64,000 bases of DNA from an uncultured Prevotella sp. (GTDB lineage Bacteria; Bacteroidota; Bacteroidia; Bacteroidales; Bacteroidaceae), in contig CALUFM010000005.1 in NCBI GenBank assembly GCA_944319935.1, positions 1 to 64,000 of the forward strand, written 5' to 3'. Under the pieces are notes generated by a model. It did no database searches. It was not told the DNA's origin and saw only the letters and a program-made list of their open reading frames with translations. The number at the start of each line of letters is the position of its first letter. Position 1 is the stretch's first letter. Positions 37,112-45,713 of this stretch are shown here, one piece after another. A program made the translations under genes and the position numbers.

Positions 37112-38428
37112 ATAATAGTACGCCACGCCGACGACATCAGCTATGAACCATCCGATGGGCACAGCCCACCATATTCCGTTGACTCCTATCGAGGGGATGG
37201 CCGACAACACGTAGGCCAGAAGCACGCGCAAACCGAGCGAAAGCACGGTGAGGACTACCGGGAGCGGCGGCATGCGCACGGGGCGGTAATAGCCGTACAG
37301 CAAGAAAAGCAGTCCGATGCCGGCGTAAAAAGCCCCCTCTATGCGCAGGTAGTCAACGCCGATGGATATGATTTCTGTCTCGCCGGCGTCAACGAAGATG
37401 CCCATAAGCGGTTCGGCGAGGGCGAAAACTATGGCCGACACCGCAACTGAGAATACCGCCGAGACGGCCACCGCGCTCTTGATGCCCTGCCTTATGCGCA
37501 TGCGCTTGCCAGCCCCGAAGTTCTGGGCGATGAACGTTGAGAAGGCGTTGCAGAATTCCTGCACGGGCATGTAGGCGAAAGAGTCGATTTTGACAGCCGC
37601 CGCGAACGCCGCCATGGTGTGCATCCCGAAGCTGTTTACAAGCCCTTGCACCATCAGGATGCCGAAGTTCATCACAGACTGTTGCACGCTCGTGAGCGTG
37701 GAGAACGACGTTATTTCCTTCATCGTCTTGCCGTCAGGATGAAGGTCGGCCATGCGCAGGCGCAGCACAGGCACTGACTTCAGCGTGTAAACCATGATGC
37801 CCACGCCCGAAACGGCCTGTGACGCTACCGTAGCCCACGCCGCGCCGGCCACGCCCCAGTTGAAGACGAGGATGAAAACAAGGTCGAGGGCGATGTTAAG
37901 CACGGCCGACACGGCCAGGAACCACAGCGGCGTGACCGAATCGCCTACGGCCCTCAACAGCGAGGCGTAGAAGTTGTAGAGGAATGTGAACACTATGCCG
38001 ACGAAGATGGCCCACAGGTATGTGCGCATGGGGGCGTACACGTCGTGTGGCACTTGCAGGAGAATTAGAATTTCGTCAATCAGCAGGAACGACAACGCCG
38101 TCAGCGCAATGGTGGCCGCGCTGACAATGACAAACGCCGCGCCTACGCTCCGCCGTACACCTTCAGCGTCGCCCGCGCCGTACTTCAGCGACACAACCGT
38201 GCCGCTGCCCATCGACAGGCCGAGCAGGATTGACGTTATGAAGACCATCAAAGTGTAGGCCGAGCCTACGGCGGCGAGAGCCTCCGGCCCTACGAAACGC
38301 CCCACGATGAGCGTGTCGGCAATGTTGTAACACTGCTGAAGCATGGCTCCCGCTATCATCGGCAGCGTGAACGCAAGCAGCGTGCGCGTTATACCGCCCT
38401 GGGTAAGGTCTCCTTTCGCATTTTTCAT
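37091..38428 (-). CDS. MATE family efflux transporter
   Basis: Cation-coupled multidrug or toxin exporter of the NorM/DinF superfamily. The 445-residue protein has twelve predicted helices and the family opening GDLTQGGITRTLLAFTLPMIAGAMLQQCYN, shown here only as landmarks at about 5-35. NIADTLIVGRFVG and the second-half LMVQGLVNSFG repeat follow. Its last codons lie inside a word-type inverted repeat. Substrate unknown. A second MATE gene is at 39919. Confidence 0.9.
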   Translation of the reverse strand: MKNAKGDLTQGGITRTLLAFTLPMIAGAMLQQCYNIADTLIVGRFVGPEALAAVGSAYTLMVFITSILLGLSMGSGTVVSLKYGAGDAEGVRRSVGAAFVIVSAATIALTALSFLLIDEILILLQVPHDVYAPMRTYLWAIFVGIVFTFLYNFYASLLRAVGDSVTPLWFLAVSAVLNIALDLVFILVFNWGVAGAAWATVASQAVSGVGIMVYTLKSVPVLRLRMADLHPDGKTMKEITSFSTLTSVQQSVMNFGILMVQGLVNSFGMHTMAAFAAAVKIDSFAYMPVQEFCNAFSTFIAQNFGAGKRMRIRQGIKSAVAVSAVFSVAVSAIVFALAEPLMGIFVDAGETEIISIGVDYLRIEGAFYAGIGLLFLLYGYYRPVRMPPLPVVLTVLSLGLRVLLAYVLSAIPSIGVNGIWWAVPIGWFIADVVGVAYYYKLRIKS

Positions 38429-38806
38429 CGCATCCTCTCAAAACTGACACGGCCTCAATCGGAACGCCGTAGCATCCCTTTGAGCCGTGCAAAGTTATAA
38501 AAAATCAGCGTCACGAGACGCTTGTTTGCGCATGTTTTTTCAGTCATTGTTGTGCGCAACGCAACTTATTGACAATCAGGGGCTTACGTTTCGTGTTGTA
38601 AAACGTGGCCTTTCGCCTTGCAAAAGGTCGCGTTTTTGCGGACAAAAGACGGCGTATTGCGGCGCGGAAGGCCGTGTTTTGTAGCATGCTTGGATTTCCT
38701 GCAAATTGCAACCTGTGCGTATGGCCAAATGCAAATATCGTATCTTGTTTCTTGTTCACGTGTTAATTTTCATGCCTTTGGATTGCGCTGTTTGCTTGAA
38801 AAATAT

Positions 38807-38814
38807 TATCTTTG
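38807..38814 (+). promoter_or_regulatory. -7 box upstream of the structured RNA candidate
   Basis: TATCTTTG followed by CAGCG fits the consensus. Transcription would start near 38821. Confidence 0.65.
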
Positions 38815-38875
38815 CAGCGAATAGGGCATCATGCCCTTTTTCATGACATAACGGATAAAGAAGCGCAATGCTTTT

Positions 38876-39003
38876 CTCGATGATGAAAACGTAGGAAATT
38901 TTCATGTAAAAGAGAGACAAAGGCAGGGTGGTTCTCACGCTTAGGCGTGGGGCACGATGGCTATATCTCTCTTTTGGGTTTTCCTACGACCTTCATCATA
39001 GAC
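38876..39003 (+). ncRNA. candidate 6S-like RNA or structured leader
   Basis: A nested, rod-like fold can be read directly. ATGATGAA (38880-38887) pairs with TTCATCAT (38992-38999). CGTAGGAAA (38890-38898) pairs with TTTCCTACG (38980-38988). AAAAGAGAGA (38908-38917) pairs with TCTCTCTTTT (38966-38975). A terminal hairpin has CACGC/GCGTG around TTAG. An open central bubble separates the third helix from the tip, resembling 6S RNA (the 6S-Flavo class is the phylum candidate). A promoter lies upstream. It could instead be the leader of the gene at 39092. The identification as 6S is inference. Confidence 0.5.
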
Positions 39004-39091
39004 ATGGCATTATTAAGCTCCACGCTTCATGTCCGTATGTGAAAGTTGCCCTTGGGGGCTTAGGGCACGTGTGAAAAGTATTGCAGTATCT

Positions 39092-39799
39092 ATGATGGGT
39101 TTGTTTTTCAGGCGGCTGTTGATGCCCTTGTCCGCCTTAAATGCTGTTCCAAATGGTGGCTGCCGTTACAGCGGAGACTACCACGACGGCAAGGCGGTGT
39201 ATTATTATGACGATTCGTCTGACGGCCGCATATACAATGGGTCGTTCCGTTTTTCGCGCAAGTATTATGTCCTTCCGCAGGGCAAGGTTGTCGAGACCGC
39301 CATCGGTTGTTTTGCCGGCGATATGAAAGAAGGCGAGTGGAGGTTCTCCAAGAAGTCGCGTGATGTGAAGAGCGTGTTGACGGTAGAGTATGCCGCCGGC
39401 TTGCGCTCAGGTTGTTATTCCTACAGGTCGGTTTGCAGTTCTCGGGCTTTTGTTTCGGGTGGTAGTGACATATTGTTGCGTATGAGAGTAGAGAATAACC
39501 ACCCTGTCGATGCCGTTGAGTGCGTGTTTGATTATGGACGGCTTACAGGTGGATACGATTCAGAAGGCCGGCCAGACGGGTCTTGGACTTTAGTTCCTGT
39601 AAAGAAAGGCGGGACAAAGACGTATTACGAAGTTTGGGAACACGGCGAATGTAGGTCTTCTTACGCTTATGACAACTCTACGGGACGCAAGGTGGAGGCG
39701 CGGCAGTCCATGCCCGAGCTTGTGGCCGGCATCGTGAGGCGTGAATGTTTGTCGCTTGAAAAGATAATGTTCAAGGGGGCTTACAAGTTCGTTTTCTGA
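39092..39799 (+). CDS. hypothetical protein with MORN/YwqK-like repeats
   Basis: Function unknown. From the ATG at 39092 the product has 235 residues. A short hydrophobic N-terminus (MMGLFFRRLLMPLSALNA) may be a signal peptide. The body contains GxY/GxW strand repeats (YSGDYHDGKAVYYY, GRIYNGSFRF, AGDMKEGEWRFSKK, DSEGRPDGSWTLV) like MORN/YwqK-type repeats. A longer frame starts at 39029 inside the folded RNA region and is less likely. Composition is less G+C-rich than neighbours. It could be a surface or immunity-type protein; no evidence decides. Confidence 0.6.
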   Translation: MMGLFFRRLLMPLSALNAVPNGGCRYSGDYHDGKAVYYYDDSSDGRIYNGSFRFSRKYYVLPQGKVVETAIGCFAGDMKEGEWRFSKKSRDVKSVLTVEYAAGLRSGCYSYRSVCSSRAFVSGGSDILLRMRVENNHPVDAVECVFDYGRLTGGYDSEGRPDGSWTLVPVKKGGTKTYYEVWEHGECRSSYAYDNSTGRKVEARQSMPELVAGIVRRECLSLEKIMFKGAYKFVF

Positions 39800-39918
39800 T
39801 GTTTGCGCATGTCTGCGCACGCCTTTCGGCCGTAATAGGCAATAAACTTACGCTTTGCACGTTGTCTTTATGTTGCCCGGTCATGCCGGCCGGGCGGTGG
39901 AAAGATTGTTTTTGAGAC

Positions 39919-41217
39919 ATGGACAACCGCAACAAGCAAATTTTGAACATAGCCCTGCCCGCCATCGTGAGCAACATCACGGTGCCCCTGTTGGGGCTGG
40001 TCGATGTGGCCATCGTGGGTCATCTCGGCGCGGCGGCTTACATAGGGGCCATCGCCGTGGGCGGCATGACGTTCAATGTGGTGTACTGGATATTCGGATT
40101 TCTGCGCATGGGGACGAGCGGAATGACGTCGCAAGCCCTCGGACGGCGCGACCTCGGCGAGACTGCGCGCATGCTTGTGCGCTCTGTCGGCATAGCCTTT
40201 GCCGTGGCGTTCGCGCTCATAGCCCTGCAAATCCCGCTGCGCGAGGCTTCTCTCGCGATAATGCAGCCAACGGAAGAAGTGGCCCGCCTGACCACTGTTT
40301 ATTTCAACATACTTATTTGGGGCGCGCCCGCCATGCTGGGGTTGTTCAGCCTTTCGGGGTGGTTTATCGGCATGCAAAATTCACGCACGCCCATGCTCAT
40401 CGCCATAGTGCAGAACGTGGTGAACATAGCCGCAAGCACTTTGCTCGTGTTCGGGTGTGGAATGAAGGTCGAGGGGGTGGCTTTCGGCACGCTGACCGCC
40501 CAGTACAGCGGGTTCGTCATGGCCGTGGTGATGTGCCTGAAGGGCTACGGACGCTTGCGCGCCCACTTCTCTTGGCAGGGCGTGTGGCGGCGCGCGGCCA
40601 TGTCACACTTCTTCAGCGTCAACCGCGACATATTCCTACGCACGCTCTGCATGGTGGCCGTGATGCTGTTTTTCACGTCAGCCGGCTCGCGCCAGGGCGA
40701 GGTCGTGCTGGCCGTCAACACGCTGCTCATGCAGTTTTACCTGCTGTTTTCATACGTGATGGACGGCTTCGCTTATGCCGGCGAGGCGTTGAGCGGCCGC
40801 TATTACGGCGCGCGCAACGGCGCGGCACTGCGTGACACGGTGCGTCACCTGTTCCGTTGGGGCTTGGCCATGGCCGCAGGTTTCACCCTCGTTTACGGCT
40901 TTGGGGGCGACGCATTCCTGTCTTTGCTCACTGACGAGCCGCATGTTGTTGCGGCGTCGCACACATATTATTACTGGGCTTTGGCCATTCCGCTGGCCGG
41001 TATGGCGGCTTTCGTGTGGGACGGGGTGTTCATCGGCTGCACGATGACGCGCGGCATGCTCGTCTCGATGGCTTTCGCCGCCGCCACGTTCTTCGTCTTG
41101 TATTACGCCTTGCGCGGCTCTTACGCCAACCACGGGTTGTGGATGGCTTTCATAGCATACATGGCCGTGAGGGGGATTGCGCAGAGCTTTATTTTCAGCA
41201 GACGAGCAGACAAGTGA
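39919..41217 (+). CDS. MATE family efflux transporter (DinF-like)
   Basis: The 432-residue transporter begins MDNRNKQILNIALPAIVSN and has about twelve helices. Family landmarks are VPLLGLVDVAIVGHLG near 22-37, RMGTSGMTSQALGRRD near 68-83, and the second-half GFAYAGEALSGRYYGARNG near 283-301. This resembles the DinF subgroup more than NorM. Substrate unknown. It is not closely similar to the MATE protein at 37091, so the two are not a recent duplication. A word-type inverted repeat follows. Confidence 0.9.
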   Translation: MDNRNKQILNIALPAIVSNITVPLLGLVDVAIVGHLGAAAYIGAIAVGGMTFNVVYWIFGFLRMGTSGMTSQALGRRDLGETARMLVRSVGIAFAVAFALIALQIPLREASLAIMQPTEEVARLTTVYFNILIWGAPAMLGLFSLSGWFIGMQNSRTPMLIAIVQNVVNIAASTLLVFGCGMKVEGVAFGTLTAQYSGFVMAVVMCLKGYGRLRAHFSWQGVWRRAAMSHFFSVNRDIFLRTLCMVAVMLFFTSAGSRQGEVVLAVNTLLMQFYLLFSYVMDGFAYAGEALSGRYYGARNGAALRDTVRHLFRWGLAMAAGFTLVYGFGGDAFLSLLTDEPHVVAASHTYYYWALAIPLAGMAAFVWDGVFIGCTMTRGMLVSMAFAAATFFVLYYALRGSYANHGLWMAFIAYMAVRGIAQSFIFSRRADK

Positions 41218-41227
41218 CAGGTTGATA

Positions 41228-41343
41228 AGGAGTTAAAGGAGTTAGGGGAGTCAAAGGGGTTAAAGACAATTGCTTTGTCGCATAATTTAAGCGTCATGGT
41301 AATGTCTTTAACTCCTTTGACTCCCCTAACTCCTTTAACTCCT
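41228..41343. repeat. long inverted repeat with GGAGTTAAA word arms
   Basis: Arms 41228-41268 and 41303-41343 (41 bases each) match with one mismatch. The arms use AGGAGTTAA/GGGGAGTCAA words and differ from other loci, yet the two arms agree with each other in almost every variant. It sits between convergent MATE and luxS genes. Confidence 0.85.
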
Positions 41344-41349
41344 AAAACT

Positions 41350-41829
41350 TCATTCAGGATACACCATGTTTTCCTCGCCGATGTTTTCAAGCACTTCGGT
41401 CAGGAACTTGCGTGCTTCGAGGCGAGCCATGGGCAGGTCGTGCAGCAGGTAATTGCCGCAGTCGCGCGGCGCGGCACCGGGCACTTCGCCGCTGAAGTCG
41501 GCTATGAACTTGAACGTGTGGCGCATGAGGGGCGCGATGTCGCTCGGCTCAAGGTCGCCACGCATCAGCAGGTAGTTGCCTGTTAGGCATCCCATCGGTC
41601 CCCAATACACCACGCGGTCGGCCCATTCGGGGTCGTTGCGCAGGTAAGTCGCGGCCAGATGCTCGATGGTGTGCAGTGCGCCCGGGTGCAAGGCGGGTTC
41701 GCGGTTGGGTTCTTTCATGCGTATGTCGAACGTGGTGACCACGTCGCCGCCCACCTCGTCCTTGCGCGAAACGTATATGCCGCGCAACAGGCGTTCATGA
41801 TTGATTGTGAAACTTGGTATCTTTTTCAT
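41350..41829 (-). CDS. luxS: S-ribosylhomocysteine lyase
   Basis: Splits S-ribosylhomocysteine into homocysteine and the AI-2 precursor DPD. The start at 41829 (MKKIPSFTINHERL) gives the canonical 159-residue length. Metal ligands are H53 and H57 in HTIEH and C124 in RDCGNY. A catalytic cysteine is in GPMGCLTGNY. Upstream in-frame codons are rejected. mtnN, which makes its substrate, lies immediately upstream in the same direction, so the activated methyl cycle is complete to homocysteine. Confidence 0.96.
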   Translation of the reverse strand: MKKIPSFTINHERLLRGIYVSRKDEVGGDVVTTFDIRMKEPNREPALHPGALHTIEHLAATYLRNDPEWADRVVYWGPMGCLTGNYLLMRGDLEPSDIAPLMRHTFKFIADFSGEVPGAAPRDCGNYLLHDLPMARLEARKFLTEVLENIGEENMVYPE

Positions 41830-41893
41830 TTGTGTAAGTTTTTGGGGAGACGAAAGAAGCTGTGCAAGCAAACTCCTTTGTCTCCTAAAATAA

Positions 41894-42577
41894 TCATAAT
41901 GTTTCGACAAACCTCTTGGTCACGCCGAATGAACTTTCGGCCAGACGCTCCCAGAAGTCGTAGTATTGCGATGCCTTATGGTCGCTGAGGGGCAGGTCGC
42001 TGATGATGCGGAAGCTGATGAAAGGCACGCCGTAGACGTGGCACACCTGCGCGATGGAGCAGCTCTCCATGTCAACGGCCACGGCCTTGGGAAAGCGGGC
42101 TATGATGGCACGCATCTTGTTTTGCGTGTTGACGAACCAGTCGCCGCTGACAATCAGTCCCTTATGCACGGTCGTGGTTCCGCCGGAGAGCATGGCCTTG
42201 TCAACCAACTCGGCGGGAGCTGTGAACGAAGGGGGCATGCCCATAATCTGCCCGAACTGGCATTCGTCGCCGCAATAGGCGTCATGATAGCAGTATTCCG
42301 CGCCCACAACCACGTCGGTTACGCTCATCCTGTTGTCCGCCCCGCCGGCTACGCCCGTTGATATGATGACGTCAGGCTGGTAATTGACAATCATTTCTAC
42401 CGCTCCTACGGCGGAGTTCACCTTGCCGATGCCGCATTTTTGCAGTACGATTTCTTTCCCGCCGATGTTTCCTGTGGTGAAATCCGTGCGGCCGCGGCGT
42501 TCCGTCGCCGCGTCGCTCAACAGTGTTTTCAGTTGCGCCATTTCCTTGTCCATGGCTACGATGATGCCTATTTTCAT
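41894..42577 (-). CDS. mtnN: 5'-methylthioadenosine/S-adenosylhomocysteine nucleosidase
   Basis: Removes adenine from S-adenosylhomocysteine or methylthioadenosine. The start at 42577 (MKIGIIVAMDKEMAQL) gives 227 residues. The family pattern is clear: GIGKVNSAVGA near 51-61, STGVAGG near 80, and VAVDMESCSIAQV near 168-180 with the catalytic glutamate, then RIISDLP. It is 64 bases upstream of luxS. Its promoter is a 38-bp copy of the one in front of the YfhO gene. Confidence 0.95.
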   Translation of the reverse strand: MKIGIIVAMDKEMAQLKTLLSDAATERRGRTDFTTGNIGGKEIVLQKCGIGKVNSAVGAVEMIVNYQPDVIISTGVAGGADNRMSVTDVVVGAEYCYHDAYCGDECQFGQIMGMPPSFTAPAELVDKAMLSGGTTTVHKGLIVSGDWFVNTQNKMRAIIARFPKAVAVDMESCSIAQVCHVYGVPFISFRIISDLPLSDHKASQYYDFWERLAESSFGVTKRFVETL

Positions 42578-42599
42578 GTCCTTTTCTTGTTTTTGCGTG

Positions 42600-42637
42600 G
42601 CAAAGATAATGCAAACCGAGTGAAGTGCAAAATAAAA
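42600..42637 (-). promoter_or_regulatory. mtnN promoter, duplicated 38-bp cassette
   Basis: On the minus strand the 38 bases contain TTTG, a 19-base spacer and TATCTTTG, ending 23 bases before the start codon. The sequence is identical to 43045-43082 on the plus strand. Confidence 0.85.
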
Positions 42638-42909
42638 GCGAGTGGAACGAGGTTTTATTTTAAAGAATGTCCGCAAAGCTCCCATTCCATGGGAGTTAAA
42701 GGAGTTAGAGGAGTTATCGCTCGTTTCACTCGCTAAGGAGTTAAAGGACAAATGCTTTGCGATAAAAATCTTTCTAAAAGAAGATAGGACAAGTGCGGAT
42801 ATTCAGTTTGTTTTTTCACGGGCATGGCACAACGACTGCACTGCAACATGAAACCAGCCGCAATACGATAGGTCATGTTTTACGCCCTAAAAGGCCGTCT
42901 TTTATACGC

Positions 42910-42948
42910 CAATATGCCACCTTTGGGCTTGCAAAAGGTGGCATATTG
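42910..42948. repeat. palindromic repeat copy
   Basis: CAATATGCCACCTTT and its exact reverse complement (42934-42948) enclose nine bases. The TGCCACCTTT core is shared with other copies. Confidence 0.75.
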
Positions 42949-43044
42949 ACAACCGCTTGACAGTCAACGCCTTACAGACCAAGGACAAGAAGGCCTACAA
43001 TACGATGCCGCCTTGACGCGAAAACAACAACGGAAACATCATGT

Positions 43045-43082
43045 TTTTATTTTGCACTTCACTCGGTTTGCATTATCTTTGC
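43045..43082 (+). promoter_or_regulatory. YfhO-gene promoter, duplicated 38-bp cassette
   Basis: TTTG at 43051-43054 and TATCTTTG at 43074-43081 are 19 bases apart. All 38 bases are identical to the mtnN promoter in inverse orientation. The start codon is 29 bases downstream. Confidence 0.85.
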
Positions 43083-43111
43083 ACTGCGAAACAATCAAAA
43101 TAAAATAAGAC

Positions 43112-45613
43112 ATGACAATGAGTACATGGAAAAAGTTTTTGCCTGACGTCTTGGCCGTGGTGCTGTTCGCGGTCATCTCGGTGGCATATTTCTTCCCGGC
43201 GGACATCGAGGGGAAGATACTTTACCAGCATGACGCCGCAGCCGGAAAGGGCATCGGGCGCGAAATGGCCGAACACCGCGAACAGACGGGCGAGGTGACA
43301 CGATGGATGAACTCGGTGTTCAGCGGCATGCCGACCTACCAGACCGCGCCCGAATACGGCAGCACCAAGGGCCTCGGCACGGTGATGGATGTTTATCACC
43401 TTTACTTGCCCGAGAACGTATGGTACGTCTTCGCCTACCTGTTGGGCTTCTACATCCTGCTCAGGGCGTTCAACTTCAGGCAGTCGCTTGCCGTGCTGGG
43501 CTCCATATTGTGGGCTTTTTCAAGTTATTTCCTCATAATTATAGCCGCCGGGCACATCTGGAAGGTGATGGCCCTGGCCTACCTGCCGCCGATGATAGCC
43601 GGCGTCGTGCTGTCGTATCGTGGCAAATACCTGCTCGGAACAATCGTCACGGCCATCTTCGCGGCGTTTGAAATCAACGCCAACCACGTGCAGATGACGT
43701 ATTACTTCCTGTTCGTCATCCTGTTCATGGTCATCGCTTTCTTCATTGACGCCCTGCGCAAGAAGGAGCTTGCGCGCTTCGGCAAGGCCACGGCGGCCTG
43801 CGCCGTGGGTGCGCTCATTGGCGTTTGCCTCAACCTTAGCAACCTTTACCACACGTGGGAGTACAGCAAGGAGTCGATGCGCGGCAAGAGCGAACTTGTA
43901 AAGAAGGACGCCGCCAACCAGAGCGCGACCGGTCTTGACCGTGACTACATCACCGCGTGGAGCTACGGAATAGGCGAGACGTGGACCCTGCTCGTGCCCA
44001 ACGCGAAGGGCGGGGCGAGCGTGCCGTTGGCTCAGAACGAGACGGCCATGTCGAAAGCCGACTATAATTTCGCTCCCATATATGAGCAGTTGGGGCAGTA
44101 TTGGGGCGAGCAGCCGGGCACGAGCGGCCCCGTTTACGTCGGCGCGTTTGTGCTGATGCTGTTCGTCTTGGGGCTTTTCATCGTCAAAGGTCCTATGAAG
44201 TGGGCCTTGCTTGCCGCCACGGTGTTGTCAGTGTTGCTGTCGTGGGGCAAGAATTTCATGCCCCTCACCGACTTCTTCATTGACTATGTGCCGATGTATT
44301 CGAAGTTCCGCACGGTGGCGTCAATCCTCGTCATAGCCGAGTTCACCATCCCGCTGCTGGCCATGTTGGCGTTGAAGAGGATTGTGGACGAGCCAGACTT
44401 GCTGACAAGGAACATCAAGTGGTTCTATGCCAGCTTTGCCCTTACGGGCGGCATAGCCTTGCTCTTCGCGCTTATGCCAACCGTATTCTTCAGCGATTTC
44501 ATATCTTCAAGCGAGATGAAGGCTCTCACCTCGCTGCCGCAGGAATACATAACGCCCGTCATCGAGAACCTTCGCGAGATGCGCCAGGCCGTCTTCACGG
44601 CTGACTGTTGGCGTTCGTTCTTCGTCATAGTGGTCGGTGCGTTGTGCCTGTTGCTTTACAAGGCCAAGAAGCTGAAGGCCGGATACATGGTCGGCGCGAT
44701 AATAGTGTTGTGCTTCATCGACCTCTGGCAGGTTGACAAACGCTATCTGAACAACGACATGTTCGTGTATAAGAGCGTGCGTGAAGCCCCAATCGAAATG
44801 ACTGACGCCGACCGCCTGATACTTCAGGACACAACGGACTTGCGCAATTTCCGTGTCTTGAACTTCGCTTCCAACACCTTCAACGAGAACGAGACGTCGT
44901 ATTACCACAACAGCATAGGCGGCTATCACGCAGCCAAGTTGCGCCGTTACCAGGACATCATCGACTATTACATCGCCCCTGAGATGCAGAAGCTGATGCC
45001 GGCTGTTGCCCAGGCGGGCGGCGACATGTCGAAAGTCAACGGCGACAGCATATTCCCCGTATTGAATTTGCTCAACGCCCGCTACTTCATCCTGCCCCTG
45101 CAAGACGGCAAGACCGTGCCAATACAAAACCCGTATGTGCATGGCCCGGCGTGGTTTGTTGACAAGATAAGCTATGTAGACAACGCAAACAAGGAAATCG
45201 AGACCGTCGGCAAGCTCGACCTTCGCCATGAGGCTGTGGCCGACAAGCGGTTTGAGGGCGTGCTGAAAGTCGCCGCACGTCAGGACAGTACATCCCGCGT
45301 GAAGCTTGTTTCATACATGTCGGACAACCTGAAGTACGAGGTAAGCTCGTCGAAAGGCGGCGTAATCGTGTTCTCCGAGGTGTATTATCCGGGATGGACG
45401 GCCACCGTTGACGGCCAGCCTGTTGAGCTTGGGCGTGTTGACTACCTGCTACGTGCCGTAAATGTAGCTCCCGGCAAGCACACTGTTGAGCTTGCGTTTA
45501 AGCCGAAGTCGGTAACAGTGACTGAGACGATGGCTTACATCTCATACGCAATATTGCTCGGATTGATAGCCCTTGGGGTGTATATGGAATGGAGAAAGAA
45601 AAAAGCTAATTAA
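43112..45613 (+). CDS. YfhO family integral membrane protein
   Basis: The 833-residue protein has many predicted membrane helices (first at about 10-28, then from about 90 to 560). A large extracytoplasmic domain covers about 570-800, and one last helix is near the C-terminus before a basic tail (MEWRKKKAN). The pattern and the VYYPGWTATVDGQPV block fit the YfhO family. Members in Gram-positive bacteria are linked to glycosylation of lipoteichoic acid; in Bacteroidetes the role is unknown but transfer of sugars from lipid carriers is plausible. fkp follows but is separated by an inverted repeat. Confidence 0.88.
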   Translation: MTMSTWKKFLPDVLAVVLFAVISVAYFFPADIEGKILYQHDAAAGKGIGREMAEHREQTGEVTRWMNSVFSGMPTYQTAPEYGSTKGLGTVMDVYHLYLPENVWYVFAYLLGFYILLRAFNFRQSLAVLGSILWAFSSYFLIIIAAGHIWKVMALAYLPPMIAGVVLSYRGKYLLGTIVTAIFAAFEINANHVQMTYYFLFVILFMVIAFFIDALRKKELARFGKATAACAVGALIGVCLNLSNLYHTWEYSKESMRGKSELVKKDAANQSATGLDRDYITAWSYGIGETWTLLVPNAKGGASVPLAQNETAMSKADYNFAPIYEQLGQYWGEQPGTSGPVYVGAFVLMLFVLGLFIVKGPMKWALLAATVLSVLLSWGKNFMPLTDFFIDYVPMYSKFRTVASILVIAEFTIPLLAMLALKRIVDEPDLLTRNIKWFYASFALTGGIALLFALMPTVFFSDFISSSEMKALTSLPQEYITPVIENLREMRQAVFTADCWRSFFVIVVGALCLLLYKAKKLKAGYMVGAIIVLCFIDLWQVDKRYLNNDMFVYKSVREAPIEMTDADRLILQDTTDLRNFRVLNFASNTFNENETSYYHNSIGGYHAAKLRRYQDIIDYYIAPEMQKLMPAVAQAGGDMSKVNGDSIFPVLNLLNARYFILPLQDGKTVPIQNPYVHGPAWFVDKISYVDNANKEIETVGKLDLRHEAVADKRFEGVLKVAARQDSTSRVKLVSYMSDNLKYEVSSSKGGVIVFSEVYYPGWTATVDGQPVELGRVDYLLRAVNVAPGKHTVELAFKPKSVTVTETMAYISYAILLGLIALGVYMEWRKKKAN

Positions 45614-45699
45614 GTTAAGAATTAAGAGTTAAGAATTAAGAAAGCATGTTTTATTGCGGTGAAAGTGATTTTCCTAATTCTTAGCTCTTAATTCTTGAC
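45614..45699. repeat. inverted repeat with AATTAAGA word arms
   Basis: Arms 45614-45643 and about 45669-45699 are complementary with mostly G-T-type mismatches. It starts at the stop codon of the YfhO gene and precedes fkp. Confidence 0.75.
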
Positions 45700-45713
45700 G
45701 TTTCAAAATAACG

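Larger units (their letters stand above)
38429..39091. other. intergenic region with repeat modules and folded RNA candidate
   Basis: A degenerate palindromic-family copy lies at about 38565-38690, with a TTGACAATCAGG head then AAAACGTGGCC and AAAAGACGGCG modules. A promoter (-7 at 38807-38814), a short GGGCA/TGCCC hairpin followed by TTTTT (38823-38840) and the long hairpin at 38876-39003 follow. Smaller hairpins lie at 39001-39033 and 39049-39067. Confidence 0.55.
42578..43111. other. divergent intergenic region between mtnN and the YfhO gene
   Basis: Bounded by two outward-facing copies of one 38-bp promoter sequence. In between are AGGAGTTAAAGG words (42686-42750) with a GACAAATGCTTTGCG motif, and a palindromic repeat at 42910-42948 with a TTGACAACC-type flank. 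No credible gene is seen. Confidence 0.6.

Noticed and set aside
38823..38840. GGGCA-TCA-TGCCC hairpin plus TTTTT as a terminator of an upstream gene
   Set aside because: It lies just after a promoter box and far from any gene end in that direction; an attenuator role is possible but unsupported.
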